In this document: positions 45,821 to 54,489 of the stretch, in pieces | Layout: every line of letters starts with the position of its first letter | How positions within the stretch are numbered: the stretch's first letter is position 1 | From: Pseudomonas fluorescens | GTDB taxonomy: Bacteria; Pseudomonadota; Gammaproteobacteria; Pseudomonadales; Pseudomonadaceae | Reading direction: 5' to 3' | DNA: 64,000 nt | Assembly (NCBI RefSeq): GCF_902497785.1 | Contig: NZ_CABVHK010000018.1 | Span: forward strand, 1-64,000 | Notes under the pieces: generated by a model | Database searches by the model: none | What the model was told of the DNA's origin: nothing | Seen by the model: only the letters and a program-made list of their open reading frames with translations | Position numbers and translations under genes: made by a program

Positions 45821-45842
45821 GCCCGCTTATGCGGGCTTTTTT
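45821..45842 (+). terminator. Terminator after tRNA pair 2
   Basis: GCCCGC TTAT GCGGGC stem-loop followed by T7. The following ~290 bases to the FKBP gene contain no ORF I can support. Confidence 0.9.
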
Positions 45843-46133
45843 TCGTCTGGAGTTTTTCTTCAAGAGGGCGGCGAGGGCTTCGCCGGAACACCGCATCGTC
45901 CCTGTGACAGGGGCCCCTTTGCGACCCTGCGAGAGCAAGCTCCCTTGCCGCAGATTGCCTGTCATGTGGGACGAAGATGACAGAAGCTTCATCGTCCGAT
46001 CCCGGAAATGCGTTAAAACACCTGAACTTATCAGAAGTTTCCTGCTCTCATGCCGGTAGCCATTGGTCGTGGCCGCCTGATAAGCTCGCGGCTTTACTCG
46101 ATTGCCCTTTAGGCGCATGAACAAGGAAATAGC

Positions 46134-46850
46134 ATGAAACAGCATCGGTTGGCGGCGGCGGTGGCCCTGGTTGGCCTGGTACTTGCGGGTTGTGACTCGC
46201 AAACCAGCGTAGAGCTGAAAACCCCGGCGCAAAAAGCTTCCTACGGGATCGGCCTGAACATGGGCAAGAGCCTGGCTCAGGAAGGCATGGATGATCTTGA
46301 CTCCAAAGCCGTCGCTCAAGGCATTGAAGACGCCGTCGGCAAGAAAGAACAGAAGCTGAAAGACGAAGAGCTGGTCGAAGCCTTCGCCGCACTGCAAAAG
46401 CGTGCTGAAGAGCGCATGGCCAAAATGAGTGAAGAGTCGGCCTCCGCTGGCAAGAAATTCCTCGAAGACAACGCCAAGAAAACCGGTGTCACCACCACCG
46501 CTTCCGGCCTGCAATACGAAGTGGTCAAAAAGGCCGATGGCGCGCAGCCCAAGCCGACCGACGTAGTGACTGTTCACTACACCGGCACCCTGAGCAACGG
46601 CACCGTTTTCGACAGCTCCGTCGAGCGTGGCAGCCCGATCGATTTGCCGGTCAGCGGTGTGATTCCAGGTTGGGTCGAAGGTCTGCAACTGATGCACGTT
46701 GGCGAGAAGTACAAACTGTACATTCCTAGCGAACTCGCCTACGGTGCCCAAAGCCCTAGCCCGGCGATTCCAGCCAACTCGGTGCTGGTGTTCGACCTGG
46801 AACTGCTGGCAATCAAAGATCCTGCCAAGCAAGACGACGCTGCCAAGTAA
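46134..46850 (+). CDS. FKBP-type peptidyl-prolyl isomerase lipoprotein (FkpA/Mip-like)
   Basis: 238 aa. Lipobox LAGC at residues ~17-20. The N-terminal dimerisation helices (~30-125: QKASYGIGLNMGKSLAQEGM) are followed by a C-terminal FKBP domain with VTVHYTGTLSNGTVFDSSVE and VIPGWVEGLQLMHVGEKYKL and the IPSELAYG loop. It is a periplasmic or outer-membrane-anchored proline isomerase and chaperone; Mip-type members help host-cell infection in some bacteria. It is monocistronic with a hairpin downstream. Confidence 0.94.
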   Translation: MKQHRLAAAVALVGLVLAGCDSQTSVELKTPAQKASYGIGLNMGKSLAQEGMDDLDSKAVAQGIEDAVGKKEQKLKDEELVEAFAALQKRAEERMAKMSEESASAGKKFLEDNAKKTGVTTTASGLQYEVVKKADGAQPKPTDVVTVHYTGTLSNGTVFDSSVERGSPIDLPVSGVIPGWVEGLQLMHVGEKYKLYIPSELAYGAQSPSPAIPANSVLVFDLELLAIKDPAKQDDAAK

Positions 46851-46866
46851 TCTGCGTCTGATCTGA

Positions 46867-46898
46867 CAACAACGCCTCGCTTATGCGGGGCGTTGTTG
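46867..46898 (+). terminator. Likely terminator of the FKBP gene
   Basis: A 14-base stem (CAACAACGCCTCGC / GCGGGGCGTTGTTG, one G.U) with TTAT loop. The U tract is poor, so it may act partly as a 3' stabiliser. Confidence 0.65.
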
Positions 46899-47143
46899 CA
46901 TCTGGCGTCCGACGAGGGTAAACAAAGCGAACCGATGCTGCAGGCCGCAGTCATAGCCATTGAGGGCGCCTGCACTAGCCGCGCGAGAGCGCCAAGTCAA
47001 TGAAATATTGGGTTTTTTTATGTGAGTAAAAAACGCCCGATCTGAGCCGGGCCCTTATGAAACGGGCCTTTCAGCCGTGAAATAAGGCTCTGTTCACAAG
47101 GTTATCCACAATTTGTGTGGATAACATTTCAGCGGGAGGAAAG

Positions 47144-47599
47144 ATGAAAGCACCCTGGAATTTCGCTCGGTTCCTGCCATTGGCCGGACGCCTTCTTGCT
47201 CGCGGTCGTTTGCCGACTTTGCTCTTCGCGGTGGCCAGTAAAGGGGCCAGTCAAGGCAACCGGTTGGGCAAGCTCAAAGACGACCTGCGTCTGTTGCAGG
47301 CGTTGTGCCTGGCCTACTGGCGCGGTGAGTACCGGGCCATCAGCCCGAAAGCGCTGATCTCGGTAGTGGCGGGCCTGATGTACTTTCTGAGTCCGGTGGA
47401 TGCGATTCCGGATTTCATTCCGATGTTTGGCATGCTCGATGATATCGCCGTGCTCGCCTGGCTGATGAAAGTGCTTGATGACGAACTCAATGCCTTTCGT
47501 GCCTGGCGCAAACGGCAGTTACCGGAGAAGCTCGCGGTGGTCGAGCGCCTGCCGGATACCCCCGCGCAACTTCAGCTTCAGCGCCCGAAAAAAACCTGA
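47144..47599 (+). CDS. YkvA-family (DUF1232) membrane protein
   Basis: 151 aa from the ATG at 47144 with GGGAGG just upstream. The DUF1232 core YWRGEYRAISPKALISVV...LMYFLSPVDAIPDFIP lies at ~65-105. It is probably a single-pass or hairpin membrane protein of unknown function. The C-terminal tail is charged. Confidence 0.88.
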   Translation: MKAPWNFARFLPLAGRLLARGRLPTLLFAVASKGASQGNRLGKLKDDLRLLQALCLAYWRGEYRAISPKALISVVAGLMYFLSPVDAIPDFIPMFGMLDDIAVLAWLMKVLDDELNAFRAWRKRQLPEKLAVVERLPDTPAQLQLQRPKKT

Positions 47600-47712
47600 G
47601 CTGATTCAGGGCCTTTCCTTTATTCATACCCCCGCGACCTTGGCCGCTGTTAGGATTACACTTCGAGGGAAAAGTGCCGACTCGCTAAGTGTCGTTGTCC
47701 TACGGGGAAGTC

Positions 47713-48054
47713 ATGGATATTCAGATAATCACACGCGAAGGCGAGCCCGAATATGCGGTTCTGCCGTGGGCTCAGTATCAGGCTCTACTGAAAGCAGCAG
47801 GCATCGAGCAAAAACCGCCGCGCGAAGCAACAGTGCGTCATGCGGCGACACCAGATCAGGTTCTCCCTGGGCTGGATCAACTACGCAGTTTGCGCGAAGG
47901 GAAGGGCATCGCCATCGAGGCGCTGGCCCGCACGGTAGGCATCAGCCCGTCTTATCTGGCCTTGATTGAAAGTGGCGAGCGTCAACCCGACGCTGCGATT
48001 CGCCGCAGCCTGGCCTGGGAATTGACGGTGCCAGGGTGGAGGGATGAATCGTGA
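47713..48054 (+). CDS. XRE-type helix-turn-helix protein
   Basis: 113 aa from the ATG at 47713. Residues 1-30 (MDIQIITREGEPEYAVLPWA) resemble the dimerisation strand of Phd-like or RelB-like antitoxins. Residues ~55-105 are a Cro/C1 HTH (AIEALARTVGISPSYLALIE, then RQPDAAIRRSLAW). It overlaps the next gene by four bases. The layout is antitoxin-like, but the next product is not a toxin family I recognise, so it may simply be a regulator. Confidence 0.8.
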   Translation: MDIQIITREGEPEYAVLPWAQYQALLKAAGIEQKPPREATVRHAATPDQVLPGLDQLRSLREGKGIAIEALARTVGISPSYLALIESGERQPDAAIRRSLAWELTVPGWRDES

Positions 48055-48422
48055 GCGTACGCATCAGTCGTCAACATTGGGACGGGTTGTTGGGCGAGCT
48101 GGATCAGGCGCGCCGCCAGCGGCACCTGCTGACTTATCGCGCGCTGCTTGAGCGTTTGCAGTTGCCCACTCCGGCTATGCAAACCCTGACCGCGGCCCTC
48201 GAACATCTGGCCGCGCTGGACGCCAAGGCTGAGCAACCCTTGCGCAGTTCGCTGGTGATCAGCCAGGGCGCCAGCCGCCTGCCGCGCACCGGTTTTTTCG
48301 AATGTGTCGAGCGACTGGGGCGGTTCTCCGGCCCGTCCGATGGTGTCGCCGCAGCGTCGTGGCACGCCTCGGAAGTGGTGCGAGTGTTCGAATACGAATA
48401 CCCCGAATCGGCGGAAGCCTGA
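48051..48422 (+). CDS. Unknown protein in the HTH/Sel1 cluster
   Basis: 123 aa, GTG start overlapping the HTH stop by four bases. The N-terminal half is a basic helical segment (ISRQHWDGLLGELDQARRQR, then HLLTYRALLERLQLPTPAMQ) resembling a DNA- or protein-binding helix bundle. The C-terminal half has RLPRTGFFECVERLGRF and VFEYEYPESAEA. I do not recognise a family. Tight coupling on both sides indicates a three-gene operon. Confidence 0.75.
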   Translation: MSVRISRQHWDGLLGELDQARRQRHLLTYRALLERLQLPTPAMQTLTAALEHLAALDAKAEQPLRSSLVISQGASRLPRTGFFECVERLGRFSGPSDGVAAASWHASEVVRVFEYEYPESAEA

Positions 48423-48830
48423 GTGTTTCTCAAGCTCAAGGCGCGGGCCGGTTACTGGCTCGCCCGCCGGCTGTTTCACTGGTCCTGGTTTGTCCGGCAG
48501 CCGCGAGGCTGGAATTGGCTAGAGGGCCAATTCGCGCGCATGGCCAACCTGGGTGATGTCCGCGCTCAAAGCTTCTATGGCCACATCCTGACCTTTCGCG
48601 GCGTCGGGCTTGGGGCGCGTGAGGAAGGTGTGCGTTTGTTGCGCCTGGCGGCGTTGGCGGGCGATGGCAAGGCGGCGTATCAGGTGGGCGTGATCAGTCT
48701 GGCCGGGACAGCGAGCAAAGCGCCGGACCCTGATGAAGCCGCGCGATTCTGGGAAATGGCAGAGAAGGCAGGGCATCCGTTGGCTGAGCTCAAACTTAAA
48801 GAGCTGGCCTCCCGCGACTCCACGCAATAA
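48423..48830 (+). CDS. Sel1-like repeat protein
   Basis: 135 aa, GTG start immediately after the previous stop. An amphipathic or membrane-proximal N-terminus (LARRLFHWSWFVRQPRGW) precedes two or three Sel1-type helical repeats (GDVRAQSFYGHILTFRG, GDGKAAYQVGVISLAG, GHPLAELKLKEL). Sel1 repeats mediate protein contacts. It is the last gene of the trio, followed by a 13-base GAAA-loop hairpin. Confidence 0.8.
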   Translation: MFLKLKARAGYWLARRLFHWSWFVRQPRGWNWLEGQFARMANLGDVRAQSFYGHILTFRGVGLGAREEGVRLLRLAALAGDGKAAYQVGVISLAGTASKAPDPDEAARFWEMAEKAGHPLAELKLKELASRDSTQ

Positions 48831-48853
48831 CCCCATAGTTGTGCGGTAAACAC

Positions 48854-48891
48854 ACGTGGCGTGAGGGAAACCTCACGCCACGTTTGCGTTT
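48854..48891 (+). terminator. Hairpin terminator with GAAA tetraloop
   Basis: Perfect 13-base stem ACGTGGCGTGAGG / CCTCACGCCACGT with a GAAA loop, followed by a T-rich tract. Confidence 0.85.
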
Positions 48892-49067
48892 TAGCCTGTT
48901 CGTCATTCAGAGGGCGCTGTTTAGGGAATTGCCCTACAGCTTCATCCTACTTTCCTGACTTCTTTCTCGATTGATTCCCCGCAAAGTCTCGCGCGCCCAT
49001 TTTTGCGCGAGGGATTGCTCATGATTGACCGGATTTTTCAGCTTTCTTCTTGCCGTACGGTGCGTTG

Positions 49068-52000
49068 ATGGATTCTATCGCCCGCATTGAGCGGGAGCTC
49101 GATGGTTTCAAAGACACGCTGGATTTGTATCGCGAGCAACTTCGGGGGTTTTTAAGTCAATCGGCGGACCGGGTCAGTCACGCGATGGATATGCCGTCGT
49201 TGATGAACATGGAGCGCCAGTTCAAATTTGGGAATACCACCACAGTCGTCGGTATCAACGACGGCCATTTCTCCAGCGTCTCGCAGTGCCCGAAGAACGG
49301 GATTCTGGAGATTGAGAGCAAGTTCGAATCAACGTACGACATTCCGCTGGGGAACATCGCCGTTGATGTGATTGAGGTTGATGGCGGTGAAAAAACCACG
49401 GTCACACTCGATCAATACGGCAAAGGCAGATTCAGGGGGCTTGCCGGCAAGTCTTACCGCGCACACGTCCACAGCGCGGTGTCTTCGGATGAAGTTGATG
49501 AGCTTTTCAAGTCTTACGACAGCCTGACCGGACAGCTCGAAGCCTGGCTGCGAAGCGAGTGGCAAGGGTTCAAACCCCAGTGGCCGCAGTCGGCTTACGT
49601 CGCTGCGGGTAACGGAATGCTCGCTGGAGGTTGGGCCGCGATCATTGACGTTTGGGATGGTCTGGGTCTTGTTTTTGACATTCTCAAGAATCCCCGCGAT
49701 CACTTGGATCTGCTGGGTAGCAGTGCGCAGCGGTTAGTCGACCTGGCGGAGCAATCACCCGCAGCGATGGAAAAAGCCATGTTGCTGGCCAGCGATGAGG
49801 CTGCGCTTTGGCTGCTGTTTCGTGCCGCTGGAATCTGGCTGTTGGCTTTACCGCCGAGTGTGATTGCGGGTAATTCGGTGTCGGCGACCAGTCAAATCAT
49901 TGCCTCTGTGCTGATCGACATCTTGATTGCTTCGGCACTGGCTTTCACGGTAGTCGGTTTACCTGTCGCCAAAGCGTATTTGACTACTCGGGGACTTAAG
50001 TACGGAGCGGTGCTGGCAGATCTGGCAATGCGTTTCGTTGAGGCAACTTTTAACCTTCTCAGTACGCTCACTAAATATGTTGATGACTACAAAAAAGTTG
50101 CCGCACGCGGTATTGCGGCCGGTGTTAAAAATGGAACAGTGACGCTGACTTGGGATGCCAAACGCAACACCACCCTCCAGCAAACCGAACACCGCGACGA
50201 CGCTTCACAGCAGGCCACCAATCCCAACGGTGACAGCGCTGATTCCGCCGCCAACACTGCCACCAACAAATGCCCGGTGTCGATGGTCACCGGCGAAGAG
50301 CTGCTGACCCTCACCGACGGTTGTTTGGACGGCATTTTGCCGTTTGATTTCACCCGACTCTATCGCACCAGCGCTGCTGAAATAGACGGCGGACTCGGTT
50401 ACGGCTGGAGCCACAGCCTCGCGCATCGCCTGGAAATCGCCGGCGATCAGGTCATCTGGATCGACCACGAAAACCGCCGCACCGCTTTCCCATTGCCCAC
50501 TGCCGAGCGACCGGCGATCCACAACAGCCTGTCGCGGGCGGCGATTTTCCTTGGCGACGATCTTGAAGAGTTGATCCTCGCCCAGGCGGGCGACGACACG
50601 CGTTTTTATCACTTCATCAACGGTCGGTTGACCGCGATCAGCGACGCCTACGACAACCGTCTGCGCATCACTCACGACCGTCAGGAGCGCCTCCAACGCC
50701 TGGATAACGGCGCCGGCCGCGCCTTGCGCTTGCGCTACGACCGCCGTCATCTGGTCGCCGTCGATTATCAGGTTTTTATTCCGGCGGACACGTTGGAACA
50801 AGCTTGGGTCACCGAACAGACGCTGGTCAGTTACCGCTACGACGAACGCGCCCGACTGATCGAAGCCAGCAATGCCGCCGGTGAAAGCGAACGCTACGAC
50901 TACGACGATCAACACGTCATCCTCCAGCGGCAACTCGCCGGTGGGGCGAGTTTCTTCTGGGCGTGGGAAAGGTCCGGCAAGGCTGCACGATGCGTCCGGC
51001 ACTGGGCGTCGTTTGCGCAGATGGAGGCGCGGTATGTCTGGGATGACGAGGGCAGCGTTACCGTCCACAACCTCGACGGCAGCCAGGAGGTTTACCAGCA
51101 CGACGACCGCGCAAGGCTGGTGCGCAAGGTCGGGCTGGATGGCGGCGAACAGCTCAAGGCTTACGACGACAAAGGCCGCTTGATTGCCGAGCAGGATCCG
51201 CTCGGTACCGTCACCGAATACCACTACGACGAAGTCGGACGCCTGGTCGCGCTGATTCCGCCGCAGGACGAGCCGACGTCCTACGAATACCGCAATGGTT
51301 TCCTGCATGCGCGGTATCGCGGCAAGGCCATCTGGAAGTATCAGCGCAATGCTCAGGGCGATGTCACCGAGGCGACCGATCCTGACGGCCATGTCACCCA
51401 CTCTCACTACGACGCGCAAGGTCGGCTGCTGTCGATCCGCTACCCGGATCACAGCCGCCACACCTTTGTCTGGAATGCCTTGGGGCAGTTGCTCGAAGAG
51501 ACATTGCCGGACGGCGGCCTGCGGCGGTTTTCCTACGATGCACTGGGTCGGCAGACTACCCGGCAGGACGAACACGGTGCGGTCACGCGTTACGCCTGGG
51601 ACGCCGTTGGACGACTGGTCCAGACGACGCTTCCTACGGGCGCTAACCGGGCCTTCAGCTACAACGCCTACGGCAACATTACCGCCGAACGCGATGAGCT
51701 GGGCCACGTCACGCGTTATGAGTACGTCGATGATCTGCACCTCGTCAGTCGCCGGATCAATCCGGACGGCACCCAGCTCAAATACCGCTACGACAACGCC
51801 CAGCTGTTCCTCACGGAAATCGAAAACGAATCCGGCGACAAATATCAGCTGGACTACACGCCCAATGGCTTGATCCGACAGGAAAGCGGATTCGATGGCC
51901 AACGCACGGCGTATGCCTACGACCTCAACGGCCATCTGCTGGAGAAAACCGAGTTCGGCGCTGACGGCTCGCAACTCGTCACGCTGTACGAGCGCGACAG

Positions 52001-53735
52001 CGCCGGCCGCCTGTTGGTCAAAACCCTGCCCGACCGCAGCAAGGTTGAATACTGCTACGACAGCCTCGGTCGACTGATCAGCGTCGATGACGGTCACGAT
52101 CACCCGCTGGAATTCCAGTACGACACACAGGGCCGGCTGATCACCGAGCATCAGGGTTGGGGCACGCTGCGTTATGGCTACGACGCCTGCGGCCAGCTCA
52201 ACCGGATGCGCCTCCCCGACGGCAGCAAGCTCGACTACCACCACGAAAAGGGCGGCGCGCTGAGCGCCATCGACCTCAACGGCGCGCGGCTCACCAGCCA
52301 CCAATTCACCTTCGGCCGCGAGCAGCAACGCCAGCAAGGTCAGGCCACCAGCCAGTACCACTACGACGATCAGGGCCGCCTGCAAGCCCACGCCATTAAC
52401 CAGCAAACCCGACCGCTGTACCTGCGCCACTACGCCTACGCGATCAACGGCAACCTCGTAACCATCGCCGACAGCCGTCACGGCCAGCGCAGCTATTACT
52501 ACGACCCGCTCAACCGCCTGACCCGCGTGCGCCACAGCCGCGACGAGCCACCGCAAAGCTTCGCCCACGACCCGGCCGGCAACCTGCTGATGCAGGATCG
52601 CCCCGGACTCGCGACCGTCAAAGGCAACCGCCTGCTCAGCCAAGGCGACCGCCACTACGACTACGACTACGACGCCTTCGGCAACCTTGTCCGCGAACGT
52701 CGCGGCACGGGTCCTACGCTCGTCACCGAATATGCCTACGACTGCCAGCACCGACTGACCGGCGTCACCACCCCGGACGGCCGCTGCGCCCGCTACCGCT
52801 ACGACGCCTTCGGCCGGCGCATCGCCAAAACCGTCGACGGCCACACCACGCAATTCTTCTGGCAAGGCGACCACCTCGTCGCCGAAAGCAGCCGCGAGCA
52901 CTACCGCAGCTACGTCTACGAACCGGGCACCTGCCGCCCACTGGCCCTGCTCGACGGCAAAGGCCCACGCAAGGCCTGCCCGTTTTACTACCAACTCGAC
53001 CACCTCGGCACCCCGCAGGAACTGACAGACTACAGCGGCGAAATCGTCTGGTCGGCGAAGTACAACGCCTACGGCAAAGTCACACTGCTAACGCACGGCG
53101 GGGGCGAGCAACTCGAACAACCGCTGCGGTTCCAGGGCCAATACTTCGACCCCGAGAGTGGTCTGCATTACAACCGGCATCGGTACTATGATCCGGAAGT
53201 CGGAAGGTATCTGACGCCGGACCCGGTGAAACTGGCGGGTGGGCTGAATCAGTACCGGTATGCGCTGAATCCTACGGGGTGGGTTGATCCGTTGGGGTTG
53301 GCTTGCAGCCCATGCCCTGGTGATTTGGATGCTGATGGACCGTATAGCGAGATTGTTCCAGGCGGGGGGTTAGCTGCGCATGAGGCCCAAGGCGGGCACC
53401 TCATTAAGAAACATGTGGGGCGAACTGACACACAATTAGCTAAAAGGTTAAAAGCTGAGCCAAATATTCCTGCTGCGTCAACATTTCCTGACAGAGCTAC
53501 TGCTGAGTCGGCATCTGCGAGAGCATTGGAGGCTAATAAAACAAAAATCGAAAAATTTCTAAAAGGAGGAAAAGGTAAGACAACCGTGACTCATGTATTT
53601 CCGTACCCCGTTGGCGTCAGTATCCCTAAAGGACGTAGTGCCCATGAGCCGGCTGCGAAGGTATTGCTGGTTTTGGTCAAGGATACCCGACGTCCTGAGG
53701 GATATTTTTTGTTAACAGGATTTCCAGAGATATGA
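49068..53735 (+). CDS. RHS-repeat polymorphic toxin with RNase A-like CdiA-CT domain
   Basis: 1555 aa from the ATG at 49068; a TTG six codons earlier is also possible, and neither has a strong ribosome site. Residues 1-175 are unrecognised and partly helical. Hydrophobic segments lie at ~176-210 and ~244-305. A DUF6531-type start (CPVSMVTGEELL) is at ~402. YD repeats fill ~440-1330. The RHS core ends NPTGWVDPLGLA at 1412. The variable C-terminus (1413-1555) matches bacterial RNase A-like CdiA-CT domains: AAHEAQGGHLIKKHVGRTD with His1444 and His1449, Arg1460, and LTGFP at the end. The tail is AT-richer than the core, a sign of module exchange. It overlaps its immunity gene by four bases. No PAAR domain is present. 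Confidence 0.92.
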   Translation: MDSIARIERELDGFKDTLDLYREQLRGFLSQSADRVSHAMDMPSLMNMERQFKFGNTTTVVGINDGHFSSVSQCPKNGILEIESKFESTYDIPLGNIAVDVIEVDGGEKTTVTLDQYGKGRFRGLAGKSYRAHVHSAVSSDEVDELFKSYDSLTGQLEAWLRSEWQGFKPQWPQSAYVAAGNGMLAGGWAAIIDVWDGLGLVFDILKNPRDHLDLLGSSAQRLVDLAEQSPAAMEKAMLLASDEAALWLLFRAAGIWLLALPPSVIAGNSVSATSQIIASVLIDILIASALAFTVVGLPVAKAYLTTRGLKYGAVLADLAMRFVEATFNLLSTLTKYVDDYKKVAARGIAAGVKNGTVTLTWDAKRNTTLQQTEHRDDASQQATNPNGDSADSAANTATNKCPVSMVTGEELLTLTDGCLDGILPFDFTRLYRTSAAEIDGGLGYGWSHSLAHRLEIAGDQVIWIDHENRRTAFPLPTAERPAIHNSLSRAAIFLGDDLEELILAQAGDDTRFYHFINGRLTAISDAYDNRLRITHDRQERLQRLDNGAGRALRLRYDRRHLVAVDYQVFIPADTLEQAWVTEQTLVSYRYDERARLIEASNAAGESERYDYDDQHVILQRQLAGGASFFWAWERSGKAARCVRHWASFAQMEARYVWDDEGSVTVHNLDGSQEVYQHDDRARLVRKVGLDGGEQLKAYDDKGRLIAEQDPLGTVTEYHYDEVGRLVALIPPQDEPTSYEYRNGFLHARYRGKAIWKYQRNAQGDVTEATDPDGHVTHSHYDAQGRLLSIRYPDHSRHTFVWNALGQLLEETLPDGGLRRFSYDALGRQTTRQDEHGAVTRYAWDAVGRLVQTTLPTGANRAFSYNAYGNITAERDELGHVTRYEYVDDLHLVSRRINPDGTQLKYRYDNAQLFLTEIENESGDKYQLDYTPNGLIRQESGFDGQRTAYAYDLNGHLLEKTEFGADGSQLVTLYERDSAGRLLVKTLPDRSKVEYCYDSLGRLISVDDGHDHPLEFQYDTQGRLITEHQGWGTLRYGYDACGQLNRMRLPDGSKLDYHHEKGGALSAIDLNGARLTSHQFTFGREQQRQQGQATSQYHYDDQGRLQAHAINQQTRPLYLRHYAYAINGNLVTIADSRHGQRSYYYDPLNRLTRVRHSRDEPPQSFAHDPAGNLLMQDRPGLATVKGNRLLSQGDRHYDYDYDAFGNLVRERRGTGPTLVTEYAYDCQHRLTGVTTPDGRCARYRYDAFGRRIAKTVDGHTTQFFWQGDHLVAESSREHYRSYVYEPGTCRPLALLDGKGPRKACPFYYQLDHLGTPQELTDYSGEIVWSAKYNAYGKVTLLTHGGGEQLEQPLRFQGQYFDPESGLHYNRHRYYDPEVGRYLTPDPVKLAGGLNQYRYALNPTGWVDPLGLACSPCPGDLDADGPYSEIVPGGGLAAHEAQGGHLIKKHVGRTDTQLAKRLKAEPNIPAASTFPDRATAESASARALEANKTKIEKFLKGGKGKTTVTHVFPYPVGVSIPKGRSAHEPAAKVLLVLVKDTRRPEGYFLLTGFPEI

Positions 53736-54031
53736 GTACAAAATTTCCCGAGCTACACGATTTTTTCGGCGCCTACTTTCATCAGGATTGGACTGTCGAA
53801 CATGATGCAGCGGAACAAGTGATTGATGCATTTTTAGTCGAATCCGACCCGGAAGATCTAGCTTTAGTCCGGCACGAGCTTGATCTTCTGCTTGAACAGC
53901 GAAAGGGCGAAATGGAATTGCGGGAGTACTTACTGAGAGAGTTGAGCTGTTACTACTGCTATTGGAATGAGTGGGAATCGGGCGATATATGGTTGCGTCA
54001 TATCGCTAAAAAACTGGATAACGGTATTTGA
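53732..54031 (+). CDS. CdiI-like immunity protein for the RHS toxin
   Basis: 99 aa, acidic. It begins MSTKFPELHDFFGAYFHQDW and has DAAEQVIDAFLVESDPEDL and CYYCYWNEWESGDIWLRHI, the pattern of CdiI_2-type immunity proteins that neutralise RNase A-like CdiA-CT domains. It overlaps the toxin stop by four bases, the arrangement expected for coupled toxin and immunity. It probably binds and blocks the C-terminal 140 residues of the RHS protein. AT-richer like the toxin tail. Confidence 0.88.
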   Translation: MSTKFPELHDFFGAYFHQDWTVEHDAAEQVIDAFLVESDPEDLALVRHELDLLLEQRKGEMELREYLLRELSCYYCYWNEWESGDIWLRHIAKKLDNGI

Positions 54032-54149
54032 TGGCTTTTGCTGATAACCAGCACCAAAATTTCTGGGCAAGGTCGTCGGAAGTTTCCTTCAAGTTTTAGC
54101 GGTTTCCATGAACTGGTGCGAAGTGAGTTCAATCGATAGTCTCTGGTGG

Positions 54150-54368
54150 TCACTGAAAATTCGGTGAAGGGGTGTAGGAACCCTTCAAGACTAGAGAGGC
54201 GCTTTGGCATCCACACCTGTATTTGCGGCCGCCAATGCGCGTCCGTAAGGTCAGTTGCGGCGGCTGTGCGCGGGCACGCTTCGGTGTGGTCGAGTTCTCT
54301 GGTCTCGATATTCCTACCCCGCGTATAGCTGCCACCCAAGCCTGTAGGAAGGCCGTTGATAGCTTCAC
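54150..54368 (-). CDS. Possible small protein downstream of the immunity gene
   Basis: 72 codons, GTG start at 54368 preceded by TGAGGAG five bases upstream, an excellent ribosome site. The product is basic and Arg/Thr-rich (KLSTAFLQAWVAAIRGVGIS, then RTRIGGRKYRCGCQSAS). No family is recognised and there is no signal peptide beyond a weak N-terminal helix. A longer overlapping minus-strand frame (53998-54708) runs through palindromes and is not favoured. It may instead be a conserved non-coding element. Low confidence. Confidence 0.35.
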   Translation of the reverse strand: MKLSTAFLQAWVAAIRGVGISRPENSTTPKRARAQPPQLTLRTRIGGRKYRCGCQSASLVLKGSYTPSPNFQ

Positions 54369-54489
54369 TTTTACTCCTCAGTGATTTTGCCTTGCTCTGT
54401 GCCGTTCCGCTGCGCGATGGCTGTGATTTGCTGGATACGGTGAGGGAGAGGTTGCGGGATCGGTCTCGCGAGTAGCGCGGGCCGGCTTT

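Larger units (their letters stand above)
45246..45842 (+). repeat. 360-bp tandem duplication of the tRNA-Val/tRNA-Asp unit
   Basis: Both tRNAs and the ~60 bases after them (GGTAACCTGGAACGCTGAAC...) recur with a 360-base period. The tRNAs are identical. The spacers between Val and Asp, and the sequence upstream of each Val, differ, which shows that the duplication is old and only the tRNAs and terminator region are held constant. Confidence 0.92.

Noticed and set aside
45720..46832. 370-codon minus-strand frame covering a tRNA and the FKBP gene
   Set aside because: It reads through a tRNA gene and a terminator and opposes a clear lipoprotein gene.
50205..53003. 932-codon open frame on the minus strand within the RHS gene
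   Set aside because: Shadow frame caused by strong third-position GC bias and YD repeats. The plus-strand RHS reading is unambiguous.
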